From Akkermansiaceae bacterium UBA6138 (lineage in GTDB: Bacteria; Verrucomicrobiota; Verrucomicrobiia; Verrucomicrobiales; DEV007): a DNA stretch of 50,170 bases. The notes under the pieces are model-generated. The model had not been told where the DNA came from. It did not search any database and saw nothing but the letters and a program-made list of their open reading frames with translations. The DNA lies in the NCBI GenBank assembly GCA_002422425.1, contig DIVG01000049.1, forward strand, positions 36,330 through 86,499, read 5' to 3'. A program made the position numbers and the translations under genes. Positions 17,719 to 26,368 of the stretch are shown here, in pieces. Every line of letters starts with the position of its first letter. Positions within the stretch are counted from its first letter, which is position 1.

Positions 17719-19092
17719 ATGAACCCGACTCTCCTTACCCGGCGCCAAACCCTCCAGACCCTCTCCGGCGGCTTTGGCTACCTCGCCTTTTCCGCTCTCA
17801 GCACCCTCGCGGCGGAAAAAGCCGCCAACCCCCTCACCCCGCGCCAGGGCCATTTCGCGCCCCGCGCCAAACGCGTCATCTTCCTCGCGATGCAGGGCGG
17901 CCCCTCCCACGTCGATACCTTCGACTACAAGCCCTTCCTTCAGCGCGACCAGGGCAAGCAGGGACGCGGCGCGGCCGCGCTTCTCGGCTCTCCTTTCGAA
18001 TTTCAGCCGAGGGGGGAAAGCGGCCTCCCGATCTCGTCGCTCTTCCCGCATCTCGCCGCCCAGGCCGACGAGCTCTGCCTCATCAACAGCATGCACACCG
18101 ATTTGCCGAACCATCCCCAGGCCACCACCCAGATGCACACCGGCAACTTCCAGTTCGTGCGTCCCTCCCTCGGAGCCTGGACCCTCTACGGACTCGGCTC
18201 GGAAAACGAGAGCCTGCCCGGTTTTATCACCCTTTCCCCGGGGCCGGGGGCGCAGAACTACGGCAGTGCCTTCCTACCCGCGATCTACCAGGGCACCCCC
18301 GTGGGCCGTGAGACGCGCAACCGCTTCTCGCGCGAGGCCGCGAGCGGCCCGCCCGTCAGCAACATCAGTAACGCCCGACTCGCCCCGGAGCTGCAGCGAA
18401 CCCAGCTCGACTTCGTCAACAGCCTCAACCGGGCCAAGTTGGAGCGCGAACGCCACCAGCCCGAAGTCGAGGGGGTGATCGAATCCTTTGAACTGGCCTT
18501 CCGCATGCAGGATGAGGTCCCCAGGGTCCTCGACCTCTCAAGCGAGCCCGAGTCAATCAAAAAACTCTACGGTCTCGACGACGACAACACCGGTGCCTTT
18601 GCCCGGCAATGCCTCAGTGCCCGGCGCCTCGCCGAGGCCGGGGTGCGTTTCATTCAGGTGAACCACGGGAACTGGGACCACCACCGCAACCTTAAGGAGG
18701 GCCTCGAGCAGAACTGCGCCGAAATCGATCGCCCCATCGCCGGGCTTCTTGAGGACTTGAAGCAGCGCGACATGCTCAAAGACACCCTCGTGGTCTGGGC
18801 CGGTGAATTCGGCCGCACCCCGCACGGACAGACCTCAAACGGGCGCGACCACAACAACCAGGGCTACTCCATCTGGATGGCAGGCGGCGGGGTCAAAGGC
18901 GGGCTGCGTTACGGTGCCACCGACGACCACGGCTACAAGGCGGTCGAGGACCCCATGCACATCCACGACTGGCACGCCACCATGCTGCATCTGCTCGGCC
19001 TCGACCACGAACGCCTCACTTACCGCTACGCGGGCCGCGACTTCCGCCTCACCGACGTCCACGGCGAAGTGGCGAAGAAGATTCTCGCGTGA
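17719..19092 (+). CDS. DUF1501 exported protein, Tat-type signal
   Basis: The 457-residue protein opens with a probable twin-arginine signal (LTRRQTLQTLSGGFGYLAF), cleaved near residue 32. The body is DUF1501, a sulfatase/alkaline-phosphatase-like fold. Recognisable stretches are RVIFLAMQGGPSHVDTFDYK, GVRFIQVNHGNWDHHRN, WAGEFGRTPHGQ and GRDHNNQGYSIWMAGGGVKG. It probably forms a functional unit with the upstream DUF1549/DUF1553 gene, separated by nine bases and with no room for a promoter. A hairpin follows the stop. The export route (Tat) suggests that the protein folds, perhaps with metal, before export. Substrate unknown. Confidence 0.92.
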   Translation: MNPTLLTRRQTLQTLSGGFGYLAFSALSTLAAEKAANPLTPRQGHFAPRAKRVIFLAMQGGPSHVDTFDYKPFLQRDQGKQGRGAAALLGSPFEFQPRGESGLPISSLFPHLAAQADELCLINSMHTDLPNHPQATTQMHTGNFQFVRPSLGAWTLYGLGSENESLPGFITLSPGPGAQNYGSAFLPAIYQGTPVGRETRNRFSREAASGPPVSNISNARLAPELQRTQLDFVNSLNRAKLERERHQPEVEGVIESFELAFRMQDEVPRVLDLSSEPESIKKLYGLDDDNTGAFARQCLSARRLAEAGVRFIQVNHGNWDHHRNLKEGLEQNCAEIDRPIAGLLEDLKQRDMLKDTLVVWAGEFGRTPHGQTSNGRDHNNQGYSIWMAGGGVKGGLRYGATDDHGYKAVEDPMHIHDWHATMLHLLGLDHERLTYRYAGRDFRLTDVHGEVAKKILA

Positions 19093-19108
19093 AGACGCGA
19101 CGCGCGGG

Positions 19109-19128
19109 CGCCCCGTTTTACCGGGGCG
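19109..19128. terminator. Hairpin between convergent genes
   Basis: CGCCCCG (19109-19115), a six-base loop and CGGGGCG (19122-19128) form a seven-pair GC stem in the 47-base gap between the stops of the DUF1501 gene and the convergent gene. It can act from either side. No long T-run follows on either strand, so it may be only a weak terminator or an mRNA 3'-end stabiliser. Confidence 0.45.
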
Positions 19129-19139
19129 AAGGAGATAAA

Positions 19140-20177
19140 TCAGGCCACATACTCGCGGGCGGCCCTCGCCGCGAGGCGCCCGAGGTCATCAAACTCACGG
19201 GCGGTGATAATGCGCTCTTCAAGAAGACTGCGGGAAATCCAGCTCTCGAATCGGGCAAAATCCGCATTTCCCGCCGCTGCTGCCGAAATGTGCTGCCAGT
19301 CGTGGTCACGCCCCGGGGTCGGCGTGCTGTGACGACGAACTCGCAGGAGACTGATGATGGATTCGAACTCCCGCGGGAGCAGGTTCTCAATCGCGGCCGG
19401 CTCGGGCATGTCGTCGAGCATATCGGCATCAAGGCCGAAACTGATCACCCCGATCCCGTGACGGGCGGCAAAGCGGCTCACCTCTTCCAGAAGGTGCTGA
19501 TCTTCGATTGAATCAGCCACGAGCAGTTCACCTGCATTCGCCCACTCGGAGGCGGAGAGACACTGGTAAAGATCTTCGAGGAGCGTGTCGTGGTTCAGCT
19601 CGAGGCGGAGCTTCACACTCGAAATCCGAAGGGGGGACTCTCCCATGCGGCGGTGAATCTCAAGCTTGCGTTTGTCCATCGTGACGGATTCATCTGATCC
19701 GTCGGCGGTGAGCCAGTCAACGACGGCTAGATCCGGGACGCGCCAGCGGTTCGCTTCGGCGTTGACGGAAAAAGATTCCTCAAAAGCGAAGGGGAACTGC
19801 TGCAACGACTCAAGGTAACGCTGCACCACGGCCCGGAACTTCGAGGCTCGTCCGAGCGCCGCATCCATCTCCGCCACCCCCATGGGAGCTCCGCTGCCGT
19901 TACCGCCATCCCCGGGGCGGAAAAGATTGCGGGCACTGTTCATCGTATGAATCGTCGCGGTCCGAAGATAATAACCCTGGCCCTGCTCGACCTTGGCGAT
20001 CGGCGACGAAGGATCACAGGACATGATCGAAAAATGGTAACGCAGCGTGGCATCCGAATAATCCTGCTTGAGGCGATGCTTGACCAACTCAATCAACTCC
20101 GTCCCCTTGATGGCCTGAGCGGGATTCCGGGGAAGGATATCGGGAAGAATTTCTTTCAGTTGGTCGCGGAGATTCAT
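19140..20177 (-). CDS. Unrecognised protein, winged-helix-like N-terminus
   Basis: I do not recognise this 345-residue soluble protein. The first 70 residues look like a winged helix: helices (MNLRDQLKEIL, AIKGTELIELVKHRL, DATLRYHFSIM) are followed by a short wing ending in GQGYYLR. The middle holds WRVPDLAVVDW and, about 40 residues later, SSVKLRLEL. Next come YQCLSASEWANAGELLVAD and FAARHGIGVISFG, an order that recalls a PD-(D/E)xK nuclease-like fold with the final Lys replaced by Asn. That reading is tentative. The start at 20177 is preferred to the one at 20213, which adds twelve residues within the AT-rich leader. It follows the AT-rich island 20178-20403, which may contain its own operators. 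It could be a regulator or a degenerate nuclease. Confidence 0.6.
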   Translation of the reverse strand: MNLRDQLKEILPDILPRNPAQAIKGTELIELVKHRLKQDYSDATLRYHFSIMSCDPSSPIAKVEQGQGYYLRTATIHTMNSARNLFRPGDGGNGSGAPMGVAEMDAALGRASKFRAVVQRYLESLQQFPFAFEESFSVNAEANRWRVPDLAVVDWLTADGSDESVTMDKRKLEIHRRMGESPLRISSVKLRLELNHDTLLEDLYQCLSASEWANAGELLVADSIEDQHLLEEVSRFAARHGIGVISFGLDADMLDDMPEPAAIENLLPREFESIISLLRVRRHSTPTPGRDHDWQHISAAAAGNADFARFESWISRSLLEERIITAREFDDLGRLAARAAREYVA

Positions 20178-20403
20178 AAATAATGAGTGGGCAGATGAGT
20201 TGAGGATCGTCAAAAATTGATAGGTTCAGAAAGAGGCCCTCACAATTTTTAATAATCCAGACAACATATTGACGAAGGGTCAAGCGTTTCGTTCAAAAAG
20301 TTGATAATTAAGGACCTCATAATTTTAATTTTTGACAATTTTATAATTTCCATTACTAAACCGCCCATTTTCCCCCGGTGAATTGAAGGGAGGCCCGCCA
20401 CGA
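20178..20403 (-). promoter_or_regulatory. AT-rich leader with inverted and direct repeats
   Basis: This 226-base gap is strikingly AT-rich against its GC-rich neighbours. It contains a 10-base inverted repeat, GTCAAAAATT at 20209-20218 and AATTTTTGAC at 20327-20336. A short palindrome TTGAC-N5-GTCAA lies at 20269-20283. An imperfect direct repeat of the form AGGMCCTCAYAATTTT occurs near 20235-20250 and 20312-20326. I found no well-spaced sigma-70 promoter. The arrangement is what an operator region for the downstream winged-helix-like protein would look like; that is inference. Confidence 0.45.
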
Positions 20404-21240
20404 TCACTCCGCCACTTCGAGATTTCGCCACAGGATCCGGCGATATTGAGCCCGCGTCTGATAGGCGGCGATCCCGATCGGAACGGAAAGCTCGATGTCG
20501 CCAGGAAGGAGGCTGATCTTTTTCCCGGCGAGGTCCAGGTCAACCTTCTGTTCGTCACCGATCCATGCCTCCAGTTTGTCATCCGTGACCCTGACGCGGA
20601 TCCGGTGCCAAACGTCTTTTTCAAAGCCTTCGATAGCCATCGTCTCGTTCTCCGAGGCATTGAGATCATCCACGCTGGAAATTCCCACGACCCCGCCGCC
20701 CCACCCGCCGACCACGAAAGTGGCGTGGCTCTCTTTGACCGGGAAGGTGAGTGCGAGAAAAAAATCATTCCCGTCAAGCTTCATCGCCTCGAGCGAGATC
20801 TCGTATCCCGAGGTCGCGGGGACCGCTCCTTTCCAGTGAACGCCGGTGATAACCGCCCCGAAGCCGAACTCCAGGTTCCCCTCTTCATTCACAAAGACAT
20901 CACCTTCCCCGCCGAACTGGGTTTTCTCCCACGCCCCCAGCGTTTTGCCATCGAAAAGGGGGAGTTCCTTGGCATCTTCTCCTTTTTCGTTCTCCGCGAT
21001 CACCGGCTCCGGAGGCGCCGCAACCGGGTCGACCGGGGAAGGCACCGTCTCGAGCGAAATCTCCTCGGCGCTACCCGGGACCGCTATCGTGGTTCGCCCC
21101 AAAGCCGACGTCCCGGAAGCCGGATCGTCGTCGATTGACCAGACAAAGATGCCGGGTTTACCATAGAAGCCTACATGCATCGCAATTCCCACTGCGATAA
21201 AGACCACCAGAAAAATGAGAAGACCGCCTGCGTATTTCAC
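20404..21240 (-). CDS. Membrane-anchored DUF1080 (3-keto-disaccharide hydrolase-type) protein
   Basis: The 278-residue protein has an N-terminal membrane segment (GGLLIFLVVFIAVGIAMHVGF) with few signs of cleavage, so it is probably anchored. A Pro/Glu-rich linker of about 60 residues follows (to residue 90). The C-terminal domain of about 190 residues starts at LPLFDGKTLGAWEK, the typical opening of DUF1080, a concanavalin-like beta sandwich. WHRIRVRVTDDKLEAWIG and IGIAAYQTRAQYRRILWRNL are the usual closing strands. Some DUF1080 members hydrolyse 3-keto-disaccharides; many are uncharacterised. It diverges from pilT over 221 bases. Transcription through its end continues into the AT-rich leader of the next gene. 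Confidence 0.78.
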   Translation of the reverse strand: MKYAGGLLIFLVVFIAVGIAMHVGFYGKPGIFVWSIDDDPASGTSALGRTTIAVPGSAEEISLETVPSPVDPVAAPPEPVIAENEKGEDAKELPLFDGKTLGAWEKTQFGGEGDVFVNEEGNLEFGFGAVITGVHWKGAVPATSGYEISLEAMKLDGNDFFLALTFPVKESHATFVVGGWGGGVVGISSVDDLNASENETMAIEGFEKDVWHRIRVRVTDDKLEAWIGDEQKVDLDLAGKKISLLPGDIELSVPIGIAAYQTRAQYRRILWRNLEVAE

Positions 21241-21339
21241 CCGGTAGACTTGTCAGATACAGAGTGCTTCCGCAAGAAAAAATCCGCTCCGCAATGCGGT
21301 CAAGGAGCTAACGAAAGGACGCAAACCATGCTTTTTCGC

Positions 21340-21368
21340 TTGCCTGTCTTCTCTCTAATCAGAATACT
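21340..21368 (+). promoter_or_regulatory. Possible promoter for the pilT pair
   Basis: TTGCCT (21340-21345) and AATACT (21363-21368) are separated by 17 bases, with four of six matches in each box. They lie about 95 bases upstream of the first PilT start, in the gap between divergent genes. Plausible but unproven. Confidence 0.33.
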
Positions 21369-21461
21369 CCGCTTGCGATGGGGTGCCGCGGGCCCGAGCC
21401 TCGCTCCCGCCCCTGAAATACTGCCTTTAACCTCCCGACAGACTCCCTTTCTCCACTTACC

Positions 21462-22541
21462 ATGTCCGAATTAGTTCAAGTCCTAGGCCACGTCGATGAA
21501 TACCTGAAGCTCGCGCAGGATTACGATGTCTCTGATGTCCACCTCGCCCCGAATGCCCCTCCCAAATGGCGACGCTTCGGCCTGCTCCAGCCGATCTGGG
21601 AAAACTCCGCGCTTCTCACCGCCGAAGATACCGAAAAGCTCGCCCGCCAGTATCTCCCCGAAACCGAGATGCGCCGCCTCGATGAAAAAGGCGATGTCGA
21701 CTTTGCCTATGCGCCCGCCATCGGTCGATTCCGCGCCTCGGTCGTGAAGACCCGCCTCGGATGGGAAATGGTCTTCCGCGTCATCAGCACCCAGCTGAAA
21801 ACGATGGACGAACTCGGACTGCCCGATGCGATCAAGCCGCTCCTCGAATATCACAACGGCCTCGTCCTTGTCACCGGAGCCGTCGGCTCGGGCAAATCGA
21901 CGACCCTTGCGGCGCTTATTAACGAGATCAATACGCACCGCAATGATCACATTATCACCCTTGAAGACCCCATCGAATACGTCATCGAATCCAAGGGCTG
22001 CCATGTGAACCAGCGCGAGGTCCACACCCACACCGAGAGTTTCTCCCAGGCCCTCCGCGCCGCCCTGCGGGAAGACCCCGACATCATCATGGTGGGGGAA
22101 ATGCGCGACCTCGAGACCATCTCCCTTGCGATCACGGCGGCGGAGACGGGTCACCTCGTCCTCGCGACCCTCCACACCGGGAGCGCTGCCCGGACCCTCG
22201 ACCGTATCCTCGACGTCTTCCCGACCGAGCAACGCGAGCAGATCCGCATCATGGTCGGCGAATCGCTCCGCGGCGTCATCTCGCAACAACTCGTTCCGAA
22301 AAAAGACGGGACCGGTCGCGAGCTTGCCCTTGAATTGCTTGTCAACACCCCGGCCGTGTCCTCCCTCATCCGCGACGGCAAGACCTTCATGCTGCCGGGT
22401 GTCATGCAGACAGGCAAAAACGTCGGCATGATTATGATGGATGATGCTCTAGCGAAACTCTATCACGAAGGAGCCATCTCCAAAGAAGAGGCGCTCGGCC
22501 GGGCCATCGATCGCGGCAATCTCAAGACGGTTCTCGGCTAA
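21462..22541 (+). CDS. pilT: PilT-family type IV pilus retraction ATPase (first copy)
   Basis: This 359-residue cytoplasmic hexameric ATPase depolymerises type IV pili and so drives twitching motility. An N-terminal PAS-like region (SDVHLAPNAPPKWRRFG) precedes the motor domain. The Walker A reads GAVGSGKST at 139-147, where PilT proteins normally have GPTGSGKST. The Asp box LEDPIEYV, Walker B DPDIIMVGEMRDLETI (205-220) and His box TLHTGSAARTLDRI follow. Length is normal for PilT. It stands 38 bases upstream of a second PilT gene in the same direction, an arrangement like pilT-pilU. No pilin or pilB gene is in the window. The ATG start has no Shine-Dalgarno sequence. Confidence 0.93.
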   Translation: MSELVQVLGHVDEYLKLAQDYDVSDVHLAPNAPPKWRRFGLLQPIWENSALLTAEDTEKLARQYLPETEMRRLDEKGDVDFAYAPAIGRFRASVVKTRLGWEMVFRVISTQLKTMDELGLPDAIKPLLEYHNGLVLVTGAVGSGKSTTLAALINEINTHRNDHIITLEDPIEYVIESKGCHVNQREVHTHTESFSQALRAALREDPDIIMVGEMRDLETISLAITAAETGHLVLATLHTGSAARTLDRILDVFPTEQREQIRIMVGESLRGVISQQLVPKKDGTGRELALELLVNTPAVSSLIRDGKTFMLPGVMQTGKNVGMIMMDDALAKLYHEGAISKEEALGRAIDRGNLKTVLG

Positions 22542-22579
22542 GAGTCACCCATTTCCATTTCTCATTTCCCCTTTTTCCC

Positions 22580-23668
22580 ATGGCAGTCATTGACCAATAC
22601 TTTCAACACCTCGTCGCCACCGGCGGATCCGACCTCCACCTCAGCGAAGGACAGCCGCCGAAAATGCGGGCCCACGGGGCAATCTCACCCATTGCCGACG
22701 GCATCCTCGAGCATGCCACGCTCGACTACATGCTTCGTGAGATCTGCGACGAAGGCGCTTACGAGCGGTTTCTCCGGAAAGGGGACCTCGACTTCGCTTA
22801 CGAGATGGACGTGCAGTCGCGTTTCCGCTGCAACTACTTCAAGCAGAACAACGGACTCGGGGCCGTCTTCCGTCTCATCCCCACCAAGATCAAAACGATC
22901 GATGACCTCGGTGTGCCGAAAACGATTGAGAGCTTCGGCGACATGCGGAGCGGACTCGTCCTCGTGACCGGCCCGACCGGATCGGGAAAATCGACAACCC
23001 TCGCGGCCATCATTGATTACATCAACCGCACCTACGCCCGCCACATCATCACCGTGGAAGAACCGATCGAGTTCGTGCACAACAACAAAAAAAGCACCAT
23101 CTCCCAGCGCGAAGTGCCGATCCACTGCCCCTCCTTCGCCGACGGACTCCGCGCCTCCCTTCGCGAAGACGCCGACATCGTTCTCGTGGGTGAGATGCGC
23201 GACCTCGAGACCATCTCTCTCGCCCTCACCGCGGCGGAGACCGGCCTGCTCGTCTTCGGGACCCTCCACACCAACAACGCCCGCAAGACCGTCGACCGTC
23301 TCGTCGATGTGTTCCCCTCCGATCAGCAGTCGCAGGTGCGCACCATGCTCGCCGGCTCGCTTCGCGGCGTCGTCGCCCAGCTTCTCCTGAAGCGCGACGA
23401 TCAGGAAGGGCGCGTCGCGGTCAACGAGATCCTCGTTTCCACCCCCGCCGTCACCTCCGTCATCCGCGAGGGAGCCACCCAGAAGCTCTACGACATCATC
23501 ACCGGAGGCAAAGAATACGGGATGCAGTTCATGGACGACGCGATCTGGCAGAAGATGCTCGCCGGTCAGGTCTCGCCTCTCGAGGCCTACATGAAGGCGA
23601 TCGATAAATCCCGCTTCCGCCAGGCCCTCCCCGCCGAACTCCAGACGATCGGTCACTCGGGCGGTTGA
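22580..23668 (+). CDS. PilT/PilU-family ATPase (second copy)
   Basis: This 362-residue retraction ATPase is a paralogue of the preceding gene. It has the N-terminal GGSDLHLSEGQPPKMRAHG, the canonical Walker A GPTGSGKST at 131-139, the VEEPIEFVH Asp box, Walker B DADIVLVGEMRDLETISLAL and the TLHTNNARKTVDRLVDVFP His box. The C-terminal part (GMQFMDDAIWQKMLAGQV) is characteristic of the PilT group. With the upstream copy it forms a two-gene unit in which one member probably acts as main motor and the other as accessory, as for PilT and PilU. That assignment is inferred. Its last 16 bases overlap the end of the convergent transporter gene. Confidence 0.92.
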   Translation: MAVIDQYFQHLVATGGSDLHLSEGQPPKMRAHGAISPIADGILEHATLDYMLREICDEGAYERFLRKGDLDFAYEMDVQSRFRCNYFKQNNGLGAVFRLIPTKIKTIDDLGVPKTIESFGDMRSGLVLVTGPTGSGKSTTLAAIIDYINRTYARHIITVEEPIEFVHNNKKSTISQREVPIHCPSFADGLRASLREDADIVLVGEMRDLETISLALTAAETGLLVFGTLHTNNARKTVDRLVDVFPSDQQSQVRTMLAGSLRGVVAQLLLKRDDQEGRVAVNEILVSTPAVTSVIREGATQKLYDIITGGKEYGMQFMDDAIWQKMLAGQVSPLEAYMKAIDKSRFRQALPAELQTIGHSGG

Positions 23669-24618
23669 TCCAAAATCCGCCCGGGCAAGCCCTTCATCCG
23701 CCAGTAGCCCGCAAGGAGACTGCCGATGATACAGTGATAGACCGCACTGATCGCGCAGGGAACCGGCGCGACGGTGCCGGGGAAATGTTTCGCCGCGAGG
23801 TGGGTCCCGAGCCCCGAGTTCTGCATCCCCACCTCGATTGAGATCGTGCGGCTGCTTTCCTCGGAGAGGCGGAAGAGCCGCGCCGCGCCGTAACCGAGCC
23901 CGAATCCGCCAAGATGCAGCAGCGCCGGTGCCGCGAGGAGACGCCAGCCAGCCTCGAGCACAATTTCGCGGTTTTGCCCGATCGCACTCGCCACGATGAG
24001 GACGATGGCGATGACCGAGATCAGCGGCGAGACCGGAACGATCCGTCGACTCATCGCCGGCAGATATCGATTGATCAGGAGCCCGAGCAGCACCGGGACC
24101 AGCACCACCTGCACCGTGCTCAGACAGAGCGCCCACGCGTCCACCTCCACGAGGGTGCCCGCGAGCCATTTCGTGAGGATGGGAGTGAAAAGGATCGCGG
24201 CGAAGGTCGAGAGCACCGTCATCATGACCGAGAGCGCGACGTTCGCCCGGGCGAGAAAGGCGACCACATTTGACGCTGTCCCGCCCGGACAGCAGGCCAC
24301 GAGGATGAGACCTACTGACAGGAGCGGATCGATCTCGGAGAGGCGCAACTGACTCGCCACCCCCCAGCCCATCAGAGGCATGATCACAAACTGGCATCCC
24401 ACCCCGATGAAGCCCGCCTTTGGCATCGTGAGGACGCCTTTGAAATCCTCGAAGGTCAGCGTCAGCCCCATCCCCAGCATGATCACCCCCAACCCCCAGA
24501 CCGTAAAAGGCCCCCTGAACCAGGTGAACCACTCCGGCACGAAAAGAGCCATACCGCTGCAAAGCACGATCCAGAGGGGAAAAGCGGCGGTCAGCGCGGA
24601 AATGAGGCGAAGCATCAT
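23653..24618 (-). CDS. Bile acid:sodium symporter family (BASS/SBF) transporter
   Basis: The 321-residue membrane protein has about nine or ten hydrophobic helices with little loop sequence, the usual size of bacterial SBF/BASS proteins. Family stretches are MLGMGLTLTFEDFKGVL and LVACCPGGTASNVVAFLARAN, the crossover and sodium-site region. IEVGMQNSGLGTHLA is the second conserved motif with Glu and Gln. It would carry an organic anion with sodium across the inner membrane; bacterial members are known for bile acids, pantoate or pyruvate-like acids, so the substrate is open. It is a single gene, convergent with the PilT pair and overlapping it by 16 bases (23653-23668). Confidence 0.88.
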   Translation of the reverse strand: MMLRLISALTAAFPLWIVLCSGMALFVPEWFTWFRGPFTVWGLGVIMLGMGLTLTFEDFKGVLTMPKAGFIGVGCQFVIMPLMGWGVASQLRLSEIDPLLSVGLILVACCPGGTASNVVAFLARANVALSVMMTVLSTFAAILFTPILTKWLAGTLVEVDAWALCLSTVQVVLVPVLLGLLINRYLPAMSRRIVPVSPLISVIAIVLIVASAIGQNREIVLEAGWRLLAAPALLHLGGFGLGYGAARLFRLSEESSRTISIEVGMQNSGLGTHLAAKHFPGTVAPVPCAISAVYHCIIGSLLAGYWRMKGLPGRILDQPPE

Positions 24619-24760
24619 GCATCAGAGATCATTTCAGCCGCGAACCGCAAGCGAAAAGGCGTCTTTCACCGAACGACCTTTCCCGATTCCGCAGCGAGTT
24701 CGGCCTTGCGTCCCCGCCCAGCGCCCCTAACTTCCCGCCTTCAAATTAGAAAAGACCACC

Positions 24761-26362
24761 ATGAGCCAACGCAGAGTCCTCGTCGCCGATCCCATTTCCG
24801 AAAAAGGTATTGAGCACCTCAAGTCCTCCGGCCTCGCAGTGGACGTCAAGCTCGGCCTCAGCGAAGCCGAACTGGTCGCCCTCGCACCGAATTACGAAGG
24901 CATCATCGTGCGTTCCGGCGTCAAGATCACCGCCCCCGTCATCGAAGCCGGGGCCGGGGTCCTGCGCGCCATCGGCCGGGCCGGGGTCGGGGTGGACAAC
25001 ATCGACATCCCCGCCGCGACAAAGCACGGGGTCGTCGTCATGAACACCCCCGCGGGCAACACCATTTCCACCGCCGAGCACGCCTTCACCCTCATGATGT
25101 CGCTCGCCCGCCACATCCCGCAGGCGCACCAGTCCGTCGTCGAAGGCCGTTTCAAAGAAGGCCGCAAGGCCTACGCCGGGGTCGAGCTCTACAACAAAAC
25201 CCTCGCCATTCTGGGGATGGGCCGCATCGGGGGGGAATTCGCCCGCCGCGCCATGGGTTTCGGGATGCGCGTCGTCGCCTATGATCCCTACCTCGCCGCG
25301 AGCAAGGCCAAGGCCATGCGCGTCGAGCTTTACGAGACCGTCGACGAGGCCGTCGCCCAGGCCGATTTTATTACCCTCCACATGCCCAAGACGCCCGAGA
25401 CGACCCACCTCATCAACGAGGCCCGGATCAAGCTGATGAAGCCCGGCGTCCGCCTCATCAACTGCGCCCGCGGCGGTCTCATCGACGAGGCCGCTCTCCT
25501 TGAGGGGATCAAGTCAGGGAAAGTCGCCGGAGCCGCCCTCGACGTCTTCGAGATCGAGCCGCCTGCGGATGATTACGAACTCCTCACCCGGCCCGAGATG
25601 GTCTTCACCCCCCACCTTGGCGCCTCCACCGAGGAAGCCCAGGAAAACGTCGGCATCGAGATCGCCGAGGCCATCACGAATCGCCTCCTCCGCGGGGAGG
25701 TCATCAACGCGGTGAATATGCCCAACCTCGACGAATCCACCCTGAAGCTCATCGGTCCCTATCTCAGCCTTTCCGAAGTGCTCGGCAAGCTCGCCAGCCA
25801 GATCGCGCCAAACCAGTCCGACTTCTTCCGCATCGAATACACCGGTAAAGTCAGCGAGGTCGATACCACCCTCGTGACCCGCTCGGCCCTCAAAGGATTC
25901 CTCGAGACCGGCGCGACCTCGGGCTCGGCCAACTACCTTAATGCGACCTCACTCGCTGAAGGCCGCGGCATCCGCGTGACCGAGAGCCGCCCCGCCGAAG
26001 ATTGCGAGTTCACCGACCTCATCTCTGTGACCGTTGGAAACGCCAAAGAAAACGTCATCGTCGCCGGGACCTTCTTCGGCAGCCAGCCCCGCATCGTGAG
26101 GATTCAGGAACACAACATCGACGCCACTCCCGATGGCCACCTCCTCATCTTTGAAAACACCGACGCCCCCGGCGTCGTCGGTGCGATCGGGCGTGTCCTC
26201 GGCGAAGGAAAGATCAACATCGCCAACATGTCCCTCAGCCGCAACAAAGTCGGCGGCCAGGCCCTCAGCATTCTCAACGTCGACTCCGCCGTCGATGCCG
26301 CGACCTTGAAAAAGATCGAGGCCATCCCCGGGATCCAGAGTGCCACCACCGTCGTGCTCTGA
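24761..26362 (+). CDS. serA: D-3-phosphoglycerate dehydrogenase (long form)
   Basis: SerA oxidises 3-phosphoglycerate to 3-phosphohydroxypyruvate, the first step of serine synthesis. The 533 residues match the long form: an N-terminal substrate domain, the NAD-binding motif GMGRIGGEFA (152-161) with DPYL as the adenine-ribose-binding Asp, and INCARGGLIDEAAL with the catalytic Arg. The catalytic HLGASTEEAQ follows, then an intervening ASB domain of about 130 residues, and finally an ACT domain (LLIFENTDAPGVVGAIG onward, about residues 462-533), which in other species binds serine as a feedback signal. It starts at an ATG preceded by aaattagaaaagaccacc, with no Shine-Dalgarno sequence. Its stop lies six bases from the convergent pbpC stop. 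Confidence 0.96.
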   Translation: MSQRRVLVADPISEKGIEHLKSSGLAVDVKLGLSEAELVALAPNYEGIIVRSGVKITAPVIEAGAGVLRAIGRAGVGVDNIDIPAATKHGVVVMNTPAGNTISTAEHAFTLMMSLARHIPQAHQSVVEGRFKEGRKAYAGVELYNKTLAILGMGRIGGEFARRAMGFGMRVVAYDPYLAASKAKAMRVELYETVDEAVAQADFITLHMPKTPETTHLINEARIKLMKPGVRLINCARGGLIDEAALLEGIKSGKVAGAALDVFEIEPPADDYELLTRPEMVFTPHLGASTEEAQENVGIEIAEAITNRLLRGEVINAVNMPNLDESTLKLIGPYLSLSEVLGKLASQIAPNQSDFFRIEYTGKVSEVDTTLVTRSALKGFLETGATSGSANYLNATSLAEGRGIRVTESRPAEDCEFTDLISVTVGNAKENVIVAGTFFGSQPRIVRIQEHNIDATPDGHLLIFENTDAPGVVGAIGRVLGEGKINIANMSLSRNKVGGQALSILNVDSAVDAATLKKIEAIPGIQSATTVVL

Positions 26363-26368
26363 TTCAGG

